NCBI GenBank assembly: GCA_050740975.1
Contig: JBOIEE010000323.1
Location: 1 to 6,005, forward strand
Direction: 5' to 3'
Source of the DNA: JBOHHR01 sp050740975
GTDB taxonomy: Bacteria; Pseudomonadota; Gammaproteobacteria; JBOHHR01
Length of the DNA stretch: 6,005 bases
A program made the translations under genes and the position numbers. Of the stretch, positions 1 through 5,850 are shown piece after piece. Numbering within the stretch: position 1 is the first letter of the stretch; each line of letters begins with the position of its first letter. The notes below the pieces were generated by a model. It was given only the letters and a program-made list of their open reading frames with translations, did not search any database and was not told the origin of the DNA.

Positions 1-96
1 GATCCGCTGGGGCTGGCACAGGGCCGCCATTTCGTCGACCCAGCTCAGCAGCCGCTTGTTCTTCGTCTTCGTGTTACCGTCGTGGGTGGTAGTCAT
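1..96 (-). CDS. pckG: GTP-dependent phosphoenolpyruvate carboxykinase, N-terminal fragment (cut by window edge)
   Basis: The minus strand reads 32 codons from an ATG at 96 down to base 1 with no stop, and the gene runs out of the window. After a polar, threonine- and lysine-rich start of about 15 residues comes LLSWVDEMAALCQPQRI. From memory this resembles the N-terminus of GTP-type PEP carboxykinases, where an LLxWVxEvAxLxQPdRv stretch precedes the WCDGS motif; that motif would lie just beyond the edge. The family converts oxaloacetate and GTP to phosphoenolpyruvate, GDP and CO2 in the cytoplasm, the entry step of gluconeogenesis. An AAGAGG ribosome binding site seven bases upstream supports this start. 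It is divergent from ribF. The ATP-type enzyme (pckA) has a different N-terminus. The catalytic P-loop and metal ligands are not in the window, so the family call rests on 32 residues only. Confidence 0.75.
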   Translation of the reverse strand, partial: MTTTHDGNTKTKNKRLLSWVDEMAALCQPQRI

Positions 97-103
97 GATG
101 ATG

Positions 104-109
104 CCTCTT
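104..109 (-). promoter_or_regulatory. Ribosome binding site of pckG
   Basis: On the minus strand the hexamer AAGAGG lies seven bases before the ATG at 96. It is a good Shine-Dalgarno match at normal spacing, and it is the main reason for placing the start of this partial gene at 96. Confidence 0.7.
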
Positions 110-130
110 GTTTCGTTCGTTTGAAGTAGA

Positions 131-152
131 ACGACCGATATTTATTGATCGT
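131..152. repeat. Imperfect 22-base dyad in the pckG promoter/leader region
   Basis: The two halves begin ACGA and end TCGT, with matching ATA/TAT nearer the centre. Eight of eleven positions pair by Watson-Crick rules. It overlaps the expected start of the pckG transcript, where an operator could act. A TAGAA/TTCTA pair at 127-131 and 156-160 flanks it, but with a centre shifted by two bases. No known repressor site was recognised. Confidence 0.3.
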
Positions 153-154
153 GG

Positions 155-160
155 ATTCTA
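155..160 (-). promoter_or_regulatory. Candidate -10 box of the pckG promoter
   Basis: On the minus strand the hexamer is TAGAAT, five of six matches to TATAAT. It would start a transcript near 148 with a leader of about 50 bases before the pckG ATG. No good -35 box is found 16-18 bases upstream, so the site may need an activator or may be a chance match. Confidence 0.3.
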
Positions 161-222
161 ACCCGAATTGCTCAGCGGCGGCCATGCCCGCATGCTTCTA
201 AGCTCTCGTAAGTGTTGTGCGT

Positions 223-250
223 CCTGAGATCGCTAACGATTCATCTCGGG
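223..250. repeat. Stem-loop with 8-base arms in the pckG-ribF intergenic region
   Basis: CCTGAGAT (223-230) pairs with ATCTCGGG (243-250), with seven Watson-Crick pairs and one G-T wobble, around a 12-base loop. Within it, ATCG and CGAT (229-232, 237-240) can form a competing small stem. There is no T-run after it on either strand, so it is not a normal intrinsic terminator. It lies upstream of both candidate promoters, and its role is unknown. Confidence 0.45.
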
Positions 251-385
251 GTGTGGCTTCCCTGGGGCCGTTATCGGGTACTTAGGCGCGCTGACGCTCG
301 CCGGCTTGCGCTGAAACGATCTGCTGAGCGTGCACCAAGAAGGGCAGACTGAACGACAATCGGCTGAGCGGTACCACCTTGTTCC

Positions 386-394
386 TGTTATACT
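386..394 (+). promoter_or_regulatory. Extended -10 promoter for ribF and probably the downstream operon
   Basis: The sequence TGTTATACT joins a TGn extension to TATACT, five of six matches to the sigma-70 -10 consensus. The best -35 candidate is a poor one, CTGAGC at 364-369 with a long 19-base spacer, as is common for extended -10 promoters. Transcription would begin near 401, giving a leader of about 18 bases before the ribF ATG, just enough to include its ribosome binding site. No other comparably good promoter was seen before ileS. Confidence 0.55.
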
Positions 395-406
395 TTTGCA
401 TTTTCT

Positions 407-410
407 GGGA
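407..410 (+). promoter_or_regulatory. Ribosome binding site that decides the ribF start
   Basis: GGGA lies eight bases before the ATG at 419, a normal distance. The alternative in-frame GTG at 413 is only two bases away and so is unlikely to be used. Confidence 0.55.
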
Positions 411-418
411 TTGTGACC

Positions 419-1360
419 ATGAAACTCCTGCGCCGCGTTAATCCGCGCCAATCGGGGCTACGAGCCTCAGTCGCGACAATCGGCAATTTCGATGGGGTTC
501 ATTTGGGGCACCAAGCGATACTGCGACAGCTTCAAGGTGTGGCCCGAAAAGCGCACTTGCCGGTGGCGGTGATCGTGTTCGAACCTCAGCCGCAAGAATA
601 TTTCCGAGCGGCACAAGCGCCGGCTAGACTTACTCGCTTTCGTGAGAAATATGAGATCTTGAGCACGTTCCAGATAGATTGCTTAGTTTGTCTGCGCTTT
701 GATCAGCGATTGGCCGAGCTTTCAGCTGTACGCTTCGTGGAAGAGGTTTTGGTCGGTCACTTGGGGGTGCGCTGTCTCGTGGTCGGCGACGATTTTCGTT
801 TTGGCCATCAGCGCAGGGGCGATTTTCAACTGCTGTGCGAGCTCGGGGAAAGGTATGGTTTCGCGGTCGAACGCGCCGCTACCTTCGAAGTGGACGGTGC
901 TCGGGTGAGCAGCACCAGGGTTCGCGATGCGCTTGAGCGCGGCGATCTCGAGCAAGCACAGCGACTGCTAGGGCGCCATTACGGGATCAGCGGGCGTGTC
1001 ATGCACGGCGACAAGCGGGGGACGTCTTTGGGCTTCCCTACGGTGAATATCAGTTTGCAGCGTCGCGCTTGTGCGCTGGAAGGAGTCTTCGCGGTGCGCG
1101 TTAAAGGCTTGGGAGCGGCCAGTCTGCCCGGGGTGGCGTATGTCGGAGGACGGCCTACGATCGATGCTCGGCCACCGTTGTTGGAGGTGTTTGTGTTCGA
1201 TTTTGACCAAGAATGCTACGGACGGCCTATCCATGTCGAGTTCATCACCAAGCTGCGCGCTGATCACCGGTTTGATTCGCTGGAGGCCCTGAAAGCGCAG
1301 ATCGCCCTGGACGTCTCCAGGGCGAGGAAATTTTTGGTTGGAAGTCGAACAACGGCATGA
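419..1360 (+). CDS. ribF: Bifunctional riboflavin kinase / FAD synthetase RibF
   Basis: Makes FMN from riboflavin and ATP, then FAD from FMN and ATP, in the cytoplasm. The N-terminal adenylyltransferase domain (about 1-180) has GNFDGVHLGH at 22-31 with the nucleotide-binding HxGH, FEPQP at 54-58, VGDDFRFG at 122-129 and SSTRVR at 164-169. The C-terminal flavokinase domain (about 187-305) has GFPTVN at 205-210, with the Thr and Asn expected to bind metal and nucleotide, GRPT at 244-247, and the likely catalytic Glu at 256. The chosen ATG at 419 gives 313 aa, the length of the E. coli protein, and the N-terminus MKLLRR resembles E. coli MKLIRG. A GGGA ribosome binding site (407-410) is eight bases from this ATG but only two from an in-frame GTG at 413, so the ATG is preferred. 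The gene is intact and is first of the ribF-ileS-lspA run. Confidence 0.96.
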   Translation: MKLLRRVNPRQSGLRASVATIGNFDGVHLGHQAILRQLQGVARKAHLPVAVIVFEPQPQEYFRAAQAPARLTRFREKYEILSTFQIDCLVCLRFDQRLAELSAVRFVEEVLVGHLGVRCLVVGDDFRFGHQRRGDFQLLCELGERYGFAVERAATFEVDGARVSSTRVRDALERGDLEQAQRLLGRHYGISGRVMHGDKRGTSLGFPTVNISLQRRACALEGVFAVRVKGLGAASLPGVAYVGGRPTIDARPPLLEVFVFDFDQECYGRPIHVEFITKLRADHRFDSLEALKAQIALDVSRARKFLVGSRTTA

Positions 1361-1362
1361 GG
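1359..1362 (+). promoter_or_regulatory. ileS ribosome binding site overlapping the ribF stop codon
   Basis: GAGG starts with the last two bases of the ribF TGA stop (1358-1360) and lies seven bases before the ileS GTG at 1370. Ribosomes finishing ribF would therefore cover the ileS initiation site, which suggests translational coupling. Confidence 0.65.
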
Positions 1363-1369
1363 CGATCCC

Positions 1370-4192
1370 GTGACCGATTACAAAGACACCTTGAATCTTC
1401 CGCATACCCAATTTTCCATGCGCGCCGATCTGGCAAAACGCGAACCGCAGATGCTGCGCCATTGGAAGGAGCTCGGGCTGTACCAAAAACTCCGCGAACG
1501 GCGTAAAGGTCGCCCCAAATTCGTCCTTCATGATGGCCCACCGTATGCCAATGGCGATATCCACATCGGGCATGCGGTTAACAAAGTGCTCAAGGACATT
1601 ATCGTGAAGGCGCGCAGCTTAAACGGTGACGATGCGCCTTACGTGCCCGGTTGGGATTGCCACGGTTTGCCCATCGAATTGATGGTGGAGAAGAGAATCG
1701 GCACCGTCGGGCGCCAGATCGACGCCAAGACATTTCGCCGCGCCTGCCGGGATTACGCCCGCAAACAAATCGCTCGCCAAAGCGGCGATTTTCAGCGCCT
1801 GGGCGTTTTGGGGGATTGGGATCATCCATACCTGACCATGGATTATGCGTTTGAGGCGGAGATCGTACGGGCGTTCGGCCGCATCGTGGCCATGGGGCAT
1901 GTACATAAAGGATCGAAACCGGTGCATTGGTGCACCGATTGCCGCTCTGCCCTGGCAGAAGCCGAGGTGGAATACCAGGACAAGGATTCACCGGCGATCG
2001 ATGTGCGCTTCGCCGTCCCCGAGGAGGAGGCTTTGCTCGCCCGTTGTCACCACCCGGATGGACACTCCGGCGAGGGCGCTGTTTCCTTTGTGGTATGGAC
2101 CACGACGCCCTGGACACTGCCCGCAAATCAGGCCGTGGCTGTGAACCCGCAAGCCGATTACGCCCTGGTGCAGTGCGAGGGCGCCTTTGGCCGGGAACGG
2201 CTCTTGATCGGCGAGGCCTTGATTAAGGACGCGATGTATCGCTACCGGATCGAGAGCTATCGGGTGATCGCCTACTGCCAAGGACAGGATCTGGAAGGTG
2301 TGAGGCTGAGCCATCCCTTTTATGCGCGCGAAGTACCCGTCATCCTGGCGAGCCACGTGATGCTCGATGCCGGAACCGGAGCGGTGCATATCGCCCCCGG
2401 CCACGGGCAGGATGACTATGTGGTCGGCAGCCGCTACAAGCTGGCGGTGGCCAATCCGCTTGGAGACGATGGTCGATTCCTTCCCGATACACCGCTATTT
2501 GGCGGGGAGCATGTTTTTTCGGCCAACGCGCCTATCATCGAGGTATTGAAAGCTAAAGGCACGTTGGTGCACGAGGAGAGCATACGCCACAGCTACCCGC
2601 ATTGCTGGCGGCACAAGATCCCGGTCATCTTCCGCGCCACACCGCAGTGGTTCGTGAGCATGGAGGCGCAAGGGCTGCGCGAGAGGGCCTTAGCAGAGAT
2701 CGCGCGGGTGCGCTGGACCCCTGACTGGGGTCAGGAGCGGATCCGTGGCATGGTGGAAAATCGACCGGATTGGTGCGTCTCGCGCCAGCGCTCCTGGGGT
2801 GTGCCGATCGTGCTGTTCGTGCATAAAGAGAGCGCCGAGCTCCACCCCAAGACGATCGATCTGGTGGAAGAAGTCGCCAAGCGCATCGAGTCCGAAGGCA
2901 TTGATGCCTGGTTCGATCTGGATCCGCAAACCCTGTTGGGAACGGAGGTAGCGGACTACGTTAAGGTGACGGACACACTGGACGTATGGTTTGACTCCGG
3001 GGTGACCCATGCTTGCGTGTTAAAGCAGAACAGCGCGCTGGCCTATCCGGCCGATTTGTACCTGGAAGGCTCCGATCAACATCGCGGCTGGTTTCAGTCG
3101 TCTTTGCTCACCTCGGTGGCAATGAACGGGGCGGCTCCGTATGCGGAAGTGCTCACCCATGGATTTACCGTGGATGCCCAAGGCATTAAAATGTCGAAGT
3201 CACGAGGTAACGTGGTGGTTCCGCAAGAAGTGGTCAACTCCTTGGGTGCCGATGTGTTACGGCTGTGGGTGGCCGCCACCGACTACCGGGGCGAGATGGG
3301 TGTATCACAGGAGATCTTAACGCGGATCGCCGATGCCTACCGGCGCATTCGTAATACCGCCCGCTATCTGTTGGCAAACCTGGACGGGTTCGATCCGCAG
3401 ACACAACTCGTAGCCCCTGATCGAATGCTCAGCTTGGATCGATGGGCTGTGTCTCACGCGGCGAGTCTACAGCAGGAGATCGTCGGCGCGTATCAGTCCT
3501 ATCAATTCCACCGCATCTATCAGAAGCTACACCGCTTCTGTACCGTGGAGATGGGGGCGTTTTATCTCGATGTCATCAAAGACCGCATATACACCACTCA
3601 AAGAGGCAGTCTCGCGAGGCGCTCTGCCCAGAGCGCTCTTTACCAGATTGCACACGCTCTAGTGCGCTGGCTGGCGCCTATCTTAAGCTTCACGGCGGAT
3701 GAGATCTGGTCCTACATTCCCGGGAAACGCAGCGACTCGGTGTTTCTGGAGCAGTGGTACGACGGTCTAGGGGGCGGGAAAGCAAAAGAGGAGACCGAAT
3801 TTTGGAATATTGTGCTCGCGGTTCGCGAGGAAGTGAGCAAAGAGCTCGAGCGCCTGCGCGTTGCCGGGGAGATCGGCTCTTCCTTGGATGCCGAAGTGGA
3901 GCTCTATTGCAGCGAGGGCCTGCGTGAGCCCTTGGAGAGACTAGAAGACGAATTGCGTTTTGTGCTGATCACCTCATACGCGCGGGTTCAACCGGAAGCT
4001 TCTAGGGGCCCAGACGCGGTGCAATCCAACGTTGAAGGGCTGTGGCTTAAGGTCACACCCAGCCCGCATTTAAAATGCGTGCGCTGCTGGCATCGGCGCG
4101 AGGATGTGGGTTCGACGCCTGAGCATCCGCTGCTTTGCAGCCGTTGTGTTACGAACGTGCAGGGCGAGGGAGAGCGACGCTTATACGCGTGA
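1370..4192 (+). CDS. ileS: Isoleucyl-tRNA synthetase IleS
   Basis: Cytoplasmic class I aminoacyl-tRNA synthetase that charges tRNA-Ile with isoleucine and edits misactivated valine. At 940 aa it is nearly the length of E. coli IleS (938). Visible landmarks in order: HIGH at 65-68 in the Rossmann catalytic core; the CP1 editing domain with TTTPWTLP at 244-251 and GTGAVHIAPGHG at 335-346; EGSDQHRGWF at 566-575; KMSKS at 607-611; an alpha-helical anticodon-binding region after about 645; and a C-terminal zinc motif with Cys 903, 906, 923 and 926. The complete zinc motif marks the common bacterial type rather than the mupirocin-resistant eukaryote-like type. The start is GTG at 1370: it sits behind a GAGG site, and the N-terminus MTDYKDTLNLP matches E. 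coli MSDYKSTLNLP. It follows ribF by 9 bases. No frameshift or missing key residue is seen. Confidence 0.98.
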   Translation: MTDYKDTLNLPHTQFSMRADLAKREPQMLRHWKELGLYQKLRERRKGRPKFVLHDGPPYANGDIHIGHAVNKVLKDIIVKARSLNGDDAPYVPGWDCHGLPIELMVEKRIGTVGRQIDAKTFRRACRDYARKQIARQSGDFQRLGVLGDWDHPYLTMDYAFEAEIVRAFGRIVAMGHVHKGSKPVHWCTDCRSALAEAEVEYQDKDSPAIDVRFAVPEEEALLARCHHPDGHSGEGAVSFVVWTTTPWTLPANQAVAVNPQADYALVQCEGAFGRERLLIGEALIKDAMYRYRIESYRVIAYCQGQDLEGVRLSHPFYAREVPVILASHVMLDAGTGAVHIAPGHGQDDYVVGSRYKLAVANPLGDDGRFLPDTPLFGGEHVFSANAPIIEVLKAKGTLVHEESIRHSYPHCWRHKIPVIFRATPQWFVSMEAQGLRERALAEIARVRWTPDWGQERIRGMVENRPDWCVSRQRSWGVPIVLFVHKESAELHPKTIDLVEEVAKRIESEGIDAWFDLDPQTLLGTEVADYVKVTDTLDVWFDSGVTHACVLKQNSALAYPADLYLEGSDQHRGWFQSSLLTSVAMNGAAPYAEVLTHGFTVDAQGIKMSKSRGNVVVPQEVVNSLGADVLRLWVAATDYRGEMGVSQEILTRIADAYRRIRNTARYLLANLDGFDPQTQLVAPDRMLSLDRWAVSHAASLQQEIVGAYQSYQFHRIYQKLHRFCTVEMGAFYLDVIKDRIYTTQRGSLARRSAQSALYQIAHALVRWLAPILSFTADEIWSYIPGKRSDSVFLEQWYDGLGGGKAKEETEFWNIVLAVREEVSKELERLRVAGEIGSSLDAEVELYCSEGLREPLERLEDELRFVLITSYARVQPEASRGPDAVQSNVEGLWLKVTPSPHLKCVRCWHRREDVGSTPEHPLLCSRCVTNVQGEGERRLYA
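3619..3636. repeat. Perfect 8-base inverted repeat inside ileS, followed by a short T-rich run
   Basis: GCGCTCTG (3619-3626) and CAGAGCGC (3629-3636) are exact reverse complements with two bases between them. As RNA this would be a stem of about 7 GC-rich pairs with a 4-base loop, followed by TCTTT (3637-3641). It lies over ileS codons 750-757. The form is that of a weak intrinsic terminator or pause hairpin, but the T-run is short and the site is deep in an essential gene. Function is unproven. Confidence 0.5.
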
Positions 4193-4256
4193 ACCCAAGG
4201 TGCAAAAACTTTATAGGCAGGGCGACGCGATTGCGAGCATTGAGTGCAGTTCCACG

Positions 4257-4718
4257 ATGAAATGGCTGTGGCTGTCTGGCGTAGTCATTGCTCTTGACCA
4301 GCTCACCAAGCTGGCGGTAAGCAGTGCGCTGGAACTGTACCAATCGTTACCCCTATTGCCCTCCGTTAATTTGACCTTGACGCACAACACTGGCGCGGCC
4401 TTTAGCTTGTTGGACCAAGCGGGGGGATGGCAGCGCTGGTTTTTCGCCGGGATCGCGCTCGTGGTAAGCGCGTGCATCGTTTTTTGGTTATATCGACTCC
4501 CCCGAGGAAATGCGGTTTTGGCCGCTGGCCTGTCGCTGATTTTGGGGGGCGCGCTAGGCAACTTGTGGGACCGCTTAAGCCTCGGCTACGTGATCGACTT
4601 TATCGATCTGTACTACGCAACGTGGCACTGGCCGGCATTCAACGTCGCAGATTCGGCGATCACGATAGGCGCTGGATTGCTAATCGCGGACGCGTTCAGC
4701 GGATCAGCGGAGCGCTAG
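4257..4718 (+). CDS. lspA: Lipoprotein signal peptidase LspA (signal peptidase II)
   Basis: Inner-membrane aspartyl protease that cleaves the signal peptide of diacylglyceryl-modified prolipoproteins just before the lipidated Cys. From the ATG at 4257 the product is 153 aa with four hydrophobic segments, near residues 3-21, 61-79, 86-103 and 126-147. Conserved residues are present: D14 and K18 in LDQLTK, N44 in HNTGAAFS, N102 and R106 in GGALGNLWDR, and the catalytic pair D114 (VIDF) and D132 (NVADSAI). It follows ileS by 64 bases. The start is less certain than the gene. The frame stays open upstream to an ATG at 4104 inside ileS and has an in-frame GTG at 4200, but the ribosome binding site is weak for all of them. 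The ATG at 4257 gives the MKWLWL N-terminus, like RWLWL in E. coli, which has eight or nine further residues before it. Confidence 0.95.
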   Translation: MKWLWLSGVVIALDQLTKLAVSSALELYQSLPLLPSVNLTLTHNTGAAFSLLDQAGGWQRWFFAGIALVVSACIVFWLYRLPRGNAVLAAGLSLILGGALGNLWDRLSLGYVIDFIDLYYATWHWPAFNVADSAITIGAGLLIADAFSGSAER

Positions 4719-4764
4719 CCCGGAGCCGGAACAGCGGTTTTGTCTTCGACTCAACAGTAAAAAC

Positions 4765-4778
4765 GCCTGTTGACAGGC
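4765..4778. repeat. 14-base palindrome overlapping the ispH -35 box
   Basis: The sequence GCCTGT-TG-ACAGGC has perfect 6-base arms around a two-base centre and contains the TTGACA -35 hexamer. Two further dyads share the same bases: TCAACAG (4751-4757) with CTGTTGA (4767-4773), and TTGAC (4770-4774) with GTCAA (4786-4790). Such symmetry on a promoter suggests a repressor operator, but no known site was recognised. No T-run follows, so it is not an lspA terminator. Confidence 0.5.
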
Positions 4779-4798
4779 AATTTCGGTCAACGTAAGGT
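4770..4798 (+). promoter_or_regulatory. Candidate sigma-70 promoter for ispH
   Basis: A perfect TTGACA -35 box (4770-4775) is followed after exactly 17 bases by TAAGGT (4793-4798), which keeps the three most conserved bases of the -10 consensus (first, second and last). Transcription would start near 4805, leaving a very short leader of about 12 bases that begins at the AGGG ribosome binding site. The 98-base gap after lspA makes a separate ispH promoter plausible. Confidence 0.5.
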
Positions 4799-4816
4799 GG
4801 TCGCAGGGTAAAGAGT

Positions 4817-5770
4817 ATGCAGATCATCCTTGCCAATCCCCGTGGTTTTTGTGCCGGTGTGGATCGAGCCATCGGTATCGTGGAGCGAGCGCTGGATCTT
4901 TTTGGCGCCCCGGTTTACGTACGCCACGAAGTGGTACACAACAAATATGTGGTGGATGGATTGCGAGAGAAAGGCGCTGTCTTTGTAGACGAGCTGGACC
5001 AGGTGCCGGATGACTGTATCGTTATCTTCAGCGCCCATGGCGTTGCCAAACGCGTTCGCGAGGAGGCCGCCAGACGCCGATTGCGCATCTTCGATGCCAT
5101 CTGCCCGCTGGTCACTAAAGTACACATGGAAGTCGGGCGGTATCAGGACGAAGGTCGCGAGTGCATACTGATCGGGCACGCGGGACACCCGGAGGTCGAG
5201 GGTACATTGGGGCAGTACCGACGTGGTGACGGCATCGGCGGAATGTATTTGGTGGAAAGTGTTGGGGATGTATGGAAGTTAGAGGTCAAGTACCCTGAAT
5301 TCCTTGCTTTCGTAACCCAGACTACCTTATCGATGGATGACACCGCAGTGGTGATCGACGCCTTGCGCGAGCGCTTCCCGGCCATCGTCGGGCCTAAGAA
5401 AGAGGATATCTGCTATGCCACACAGAACCGGCAAGATGCGGTGAAAAAGATGGTCAAACAATGCGATGTGATCTTAGTAGTCGGATCGCAAACCAGTTCC
5501 AATTCCACGCGGCTTAAGGAAATAGCGGAAAAACAGGGGATCCCGGCCTATCTCATCGACAGTGCGGATGAAATCGAGGAGCATTGGATTAAGGACAAGA
5601 GTGTCGTCGGCGTGACGGCTGGCGCTTCCGCGCCCGAGGTTTTGGTGGAACAAGTGGTAGAGCGCCTCAAGGAATGGGGTGGGGAAACCGTGCAGGAGGC
5701 CGCCGGGATCCGCGAAAACGTTGTGTTCAGCCTGCCGAGAGAGTTGATCAAGGCCACGGTTACGAGTTAG
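4817..5770 (+). CDS. ispH: 4-hydroxy-3-methylbut-2-enyl diphosphate reductase IspH (LytB)
   Basis: Cytoplasmic [4Fe-4S] enzyme of the last step of the MEP (DXP) isoprenoid pathway, reducing HMBPP to IPP and DMAPP. The 317-aa product fits the family (E. coli 316). The three cluster cysteines are C12 (NPRGFCAGV), C96 (DAICPLV) and C199 (DICYATQNRQ). Substrate-binding residues are present: H41 (VVHN), H74 (SAHG), H124 and E126 (GHPEVEG), T167 (VTQTTLS), SSN at 227-229 and S271 (TAGASAPE). The ATG at 4817 puts C12 where the family has it, and AGGG at 4805-4808 is eight bases upstream. In E. coli and Pseudomonas the FKBP-type isomerase gene fkpB precedes ispH; here ispH follows lspA directly after 98 bases, with its own candidate promoter. 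The gene is intact. Confidence 0.97.
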   Translation: MQIILANPRGFCAGVDRAIGIVERALDLFGAPVYVRHEVVHNKYVVDGLREKGAVFVDELDQVPDDCIVIFSAHGVAKRVREEAARRRLRIFDAICPLVTKVHMEVGRYQDEGRECILIGHAGHPEVEGTLGQYRRGDGIGGMYLVESVGDVWKLEVKYPEFLAFVTQTTLSMDDTAVVIDALRERFPAIVGPKKEDICYATQNRQDAVKKMVKQCDVILVVGSQTSSNSTRLKEIAEKQGIPAYLIDSADEIEEHWIKDKSVVGVTAGASAPEVLVEQVVERLKEWGGETVQEAAGIRENVVFSLPRELIKATVTS

Positions 5771-5772
5771 GC

Positions 5773-5806
5773 GTCCCATGTGCGCGACCGGCGCTCGAAG
5801 TGGGAC
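5773..5806. repeat. Stem-loop between ispH and the downstream oxidoreductase gene
   Basis: GTCCCA (5773-5778) and TGGGAC (5801-5806) are exact reverse complements. Between them GCGC (5782-5785) can pair with GCGC (5791-5794) around a 5-base loop, so a two-part hairpin is possible. It begins three bases after the ispH stop. No T-run follows on either strand, so an intrinsic terminator is not supported. It could protect the 3' end of the ispH message or affect readthrough. Confidence 0.4.
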
Positions 5807-5850
5807 AATCAGATCGAAGCGTTCTCGGCACCGATAGCAATCCAGTGCCC

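Larger units (their letters stand above)
97..418. other. Divergent intergenic region between pckG and ribF (322 bases, no gene seen)
   Basis: No reading frame here looks like a protein. The only longer frame is antisense and overlaps the start of ribF without a recognisable ribosome binding site. No tRNA or FMN riboswitch was recognised. The region must hold the control signals of two divergent genes. What can be seen is a -10-like box for pckG near 155-160, an imperfect dyad at 131-152, a stem-loop at 223-250, several CTGA-(n)-CG motifs between 290 and 370, and an extended -10 promoter for ribF at 386-394. Confidence 0.7.

Noticed and set aside
1..4. Window begins exactly at GATC, as a Sau3AI clone end would
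   Set aside because: A four-base match at an edge is expected by chance once in 256 and may just be where the window was cut.
225..230. CTGAGA, reminiscent of a thiamine (TPP) riboswitch element
   Set aside because: The rest of the conserved THI-box is absent, and the neighbouring genes here are not thiamine genes. No TPP element was seen before the probable thiO either.
233..451. 72-aa minus-strand reading frame across the intergenic region and the ribF start
   Set aside because: It is antisense to the ribF start and promoter, has no recognisable ribosome binding site or family resemblance, and looks like chance coding.
1599..2126. Long open frames antisense to ileS
   Set aside because: They are Arg- and Pro-rich shadows of a GC-rich gene, with no independent start signals or recognisable domains.
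2716..2732. GACCCC/GGGGTC hairpin with a 5-base loop inside ileS
   Set aside because: It lies over the codons of the conserved TPDWG motif, so protein constraint explains much of it, and no T-run follows.
4181..4217. TATACG and TATAGG boxes between ileS and lspA as an lspA promoter
   Set aside because: Weak -10 matches with no convincing -35 box. Readthrough from ileS is the simpler explanation.
4104..4256. N-terminal extension of lspA from an ATG inside ileS
   Set aside because: The extension is charged, Cys-rich and unlike LspA, and it overlaps the ileS zinc-motif codons in another frame.
4719..4750. Possible intrinsic terminator after lspA, ending in GGTTTT
   Set aside because: Only a 3-base stem can be drawn before the T-run, too weak to support.
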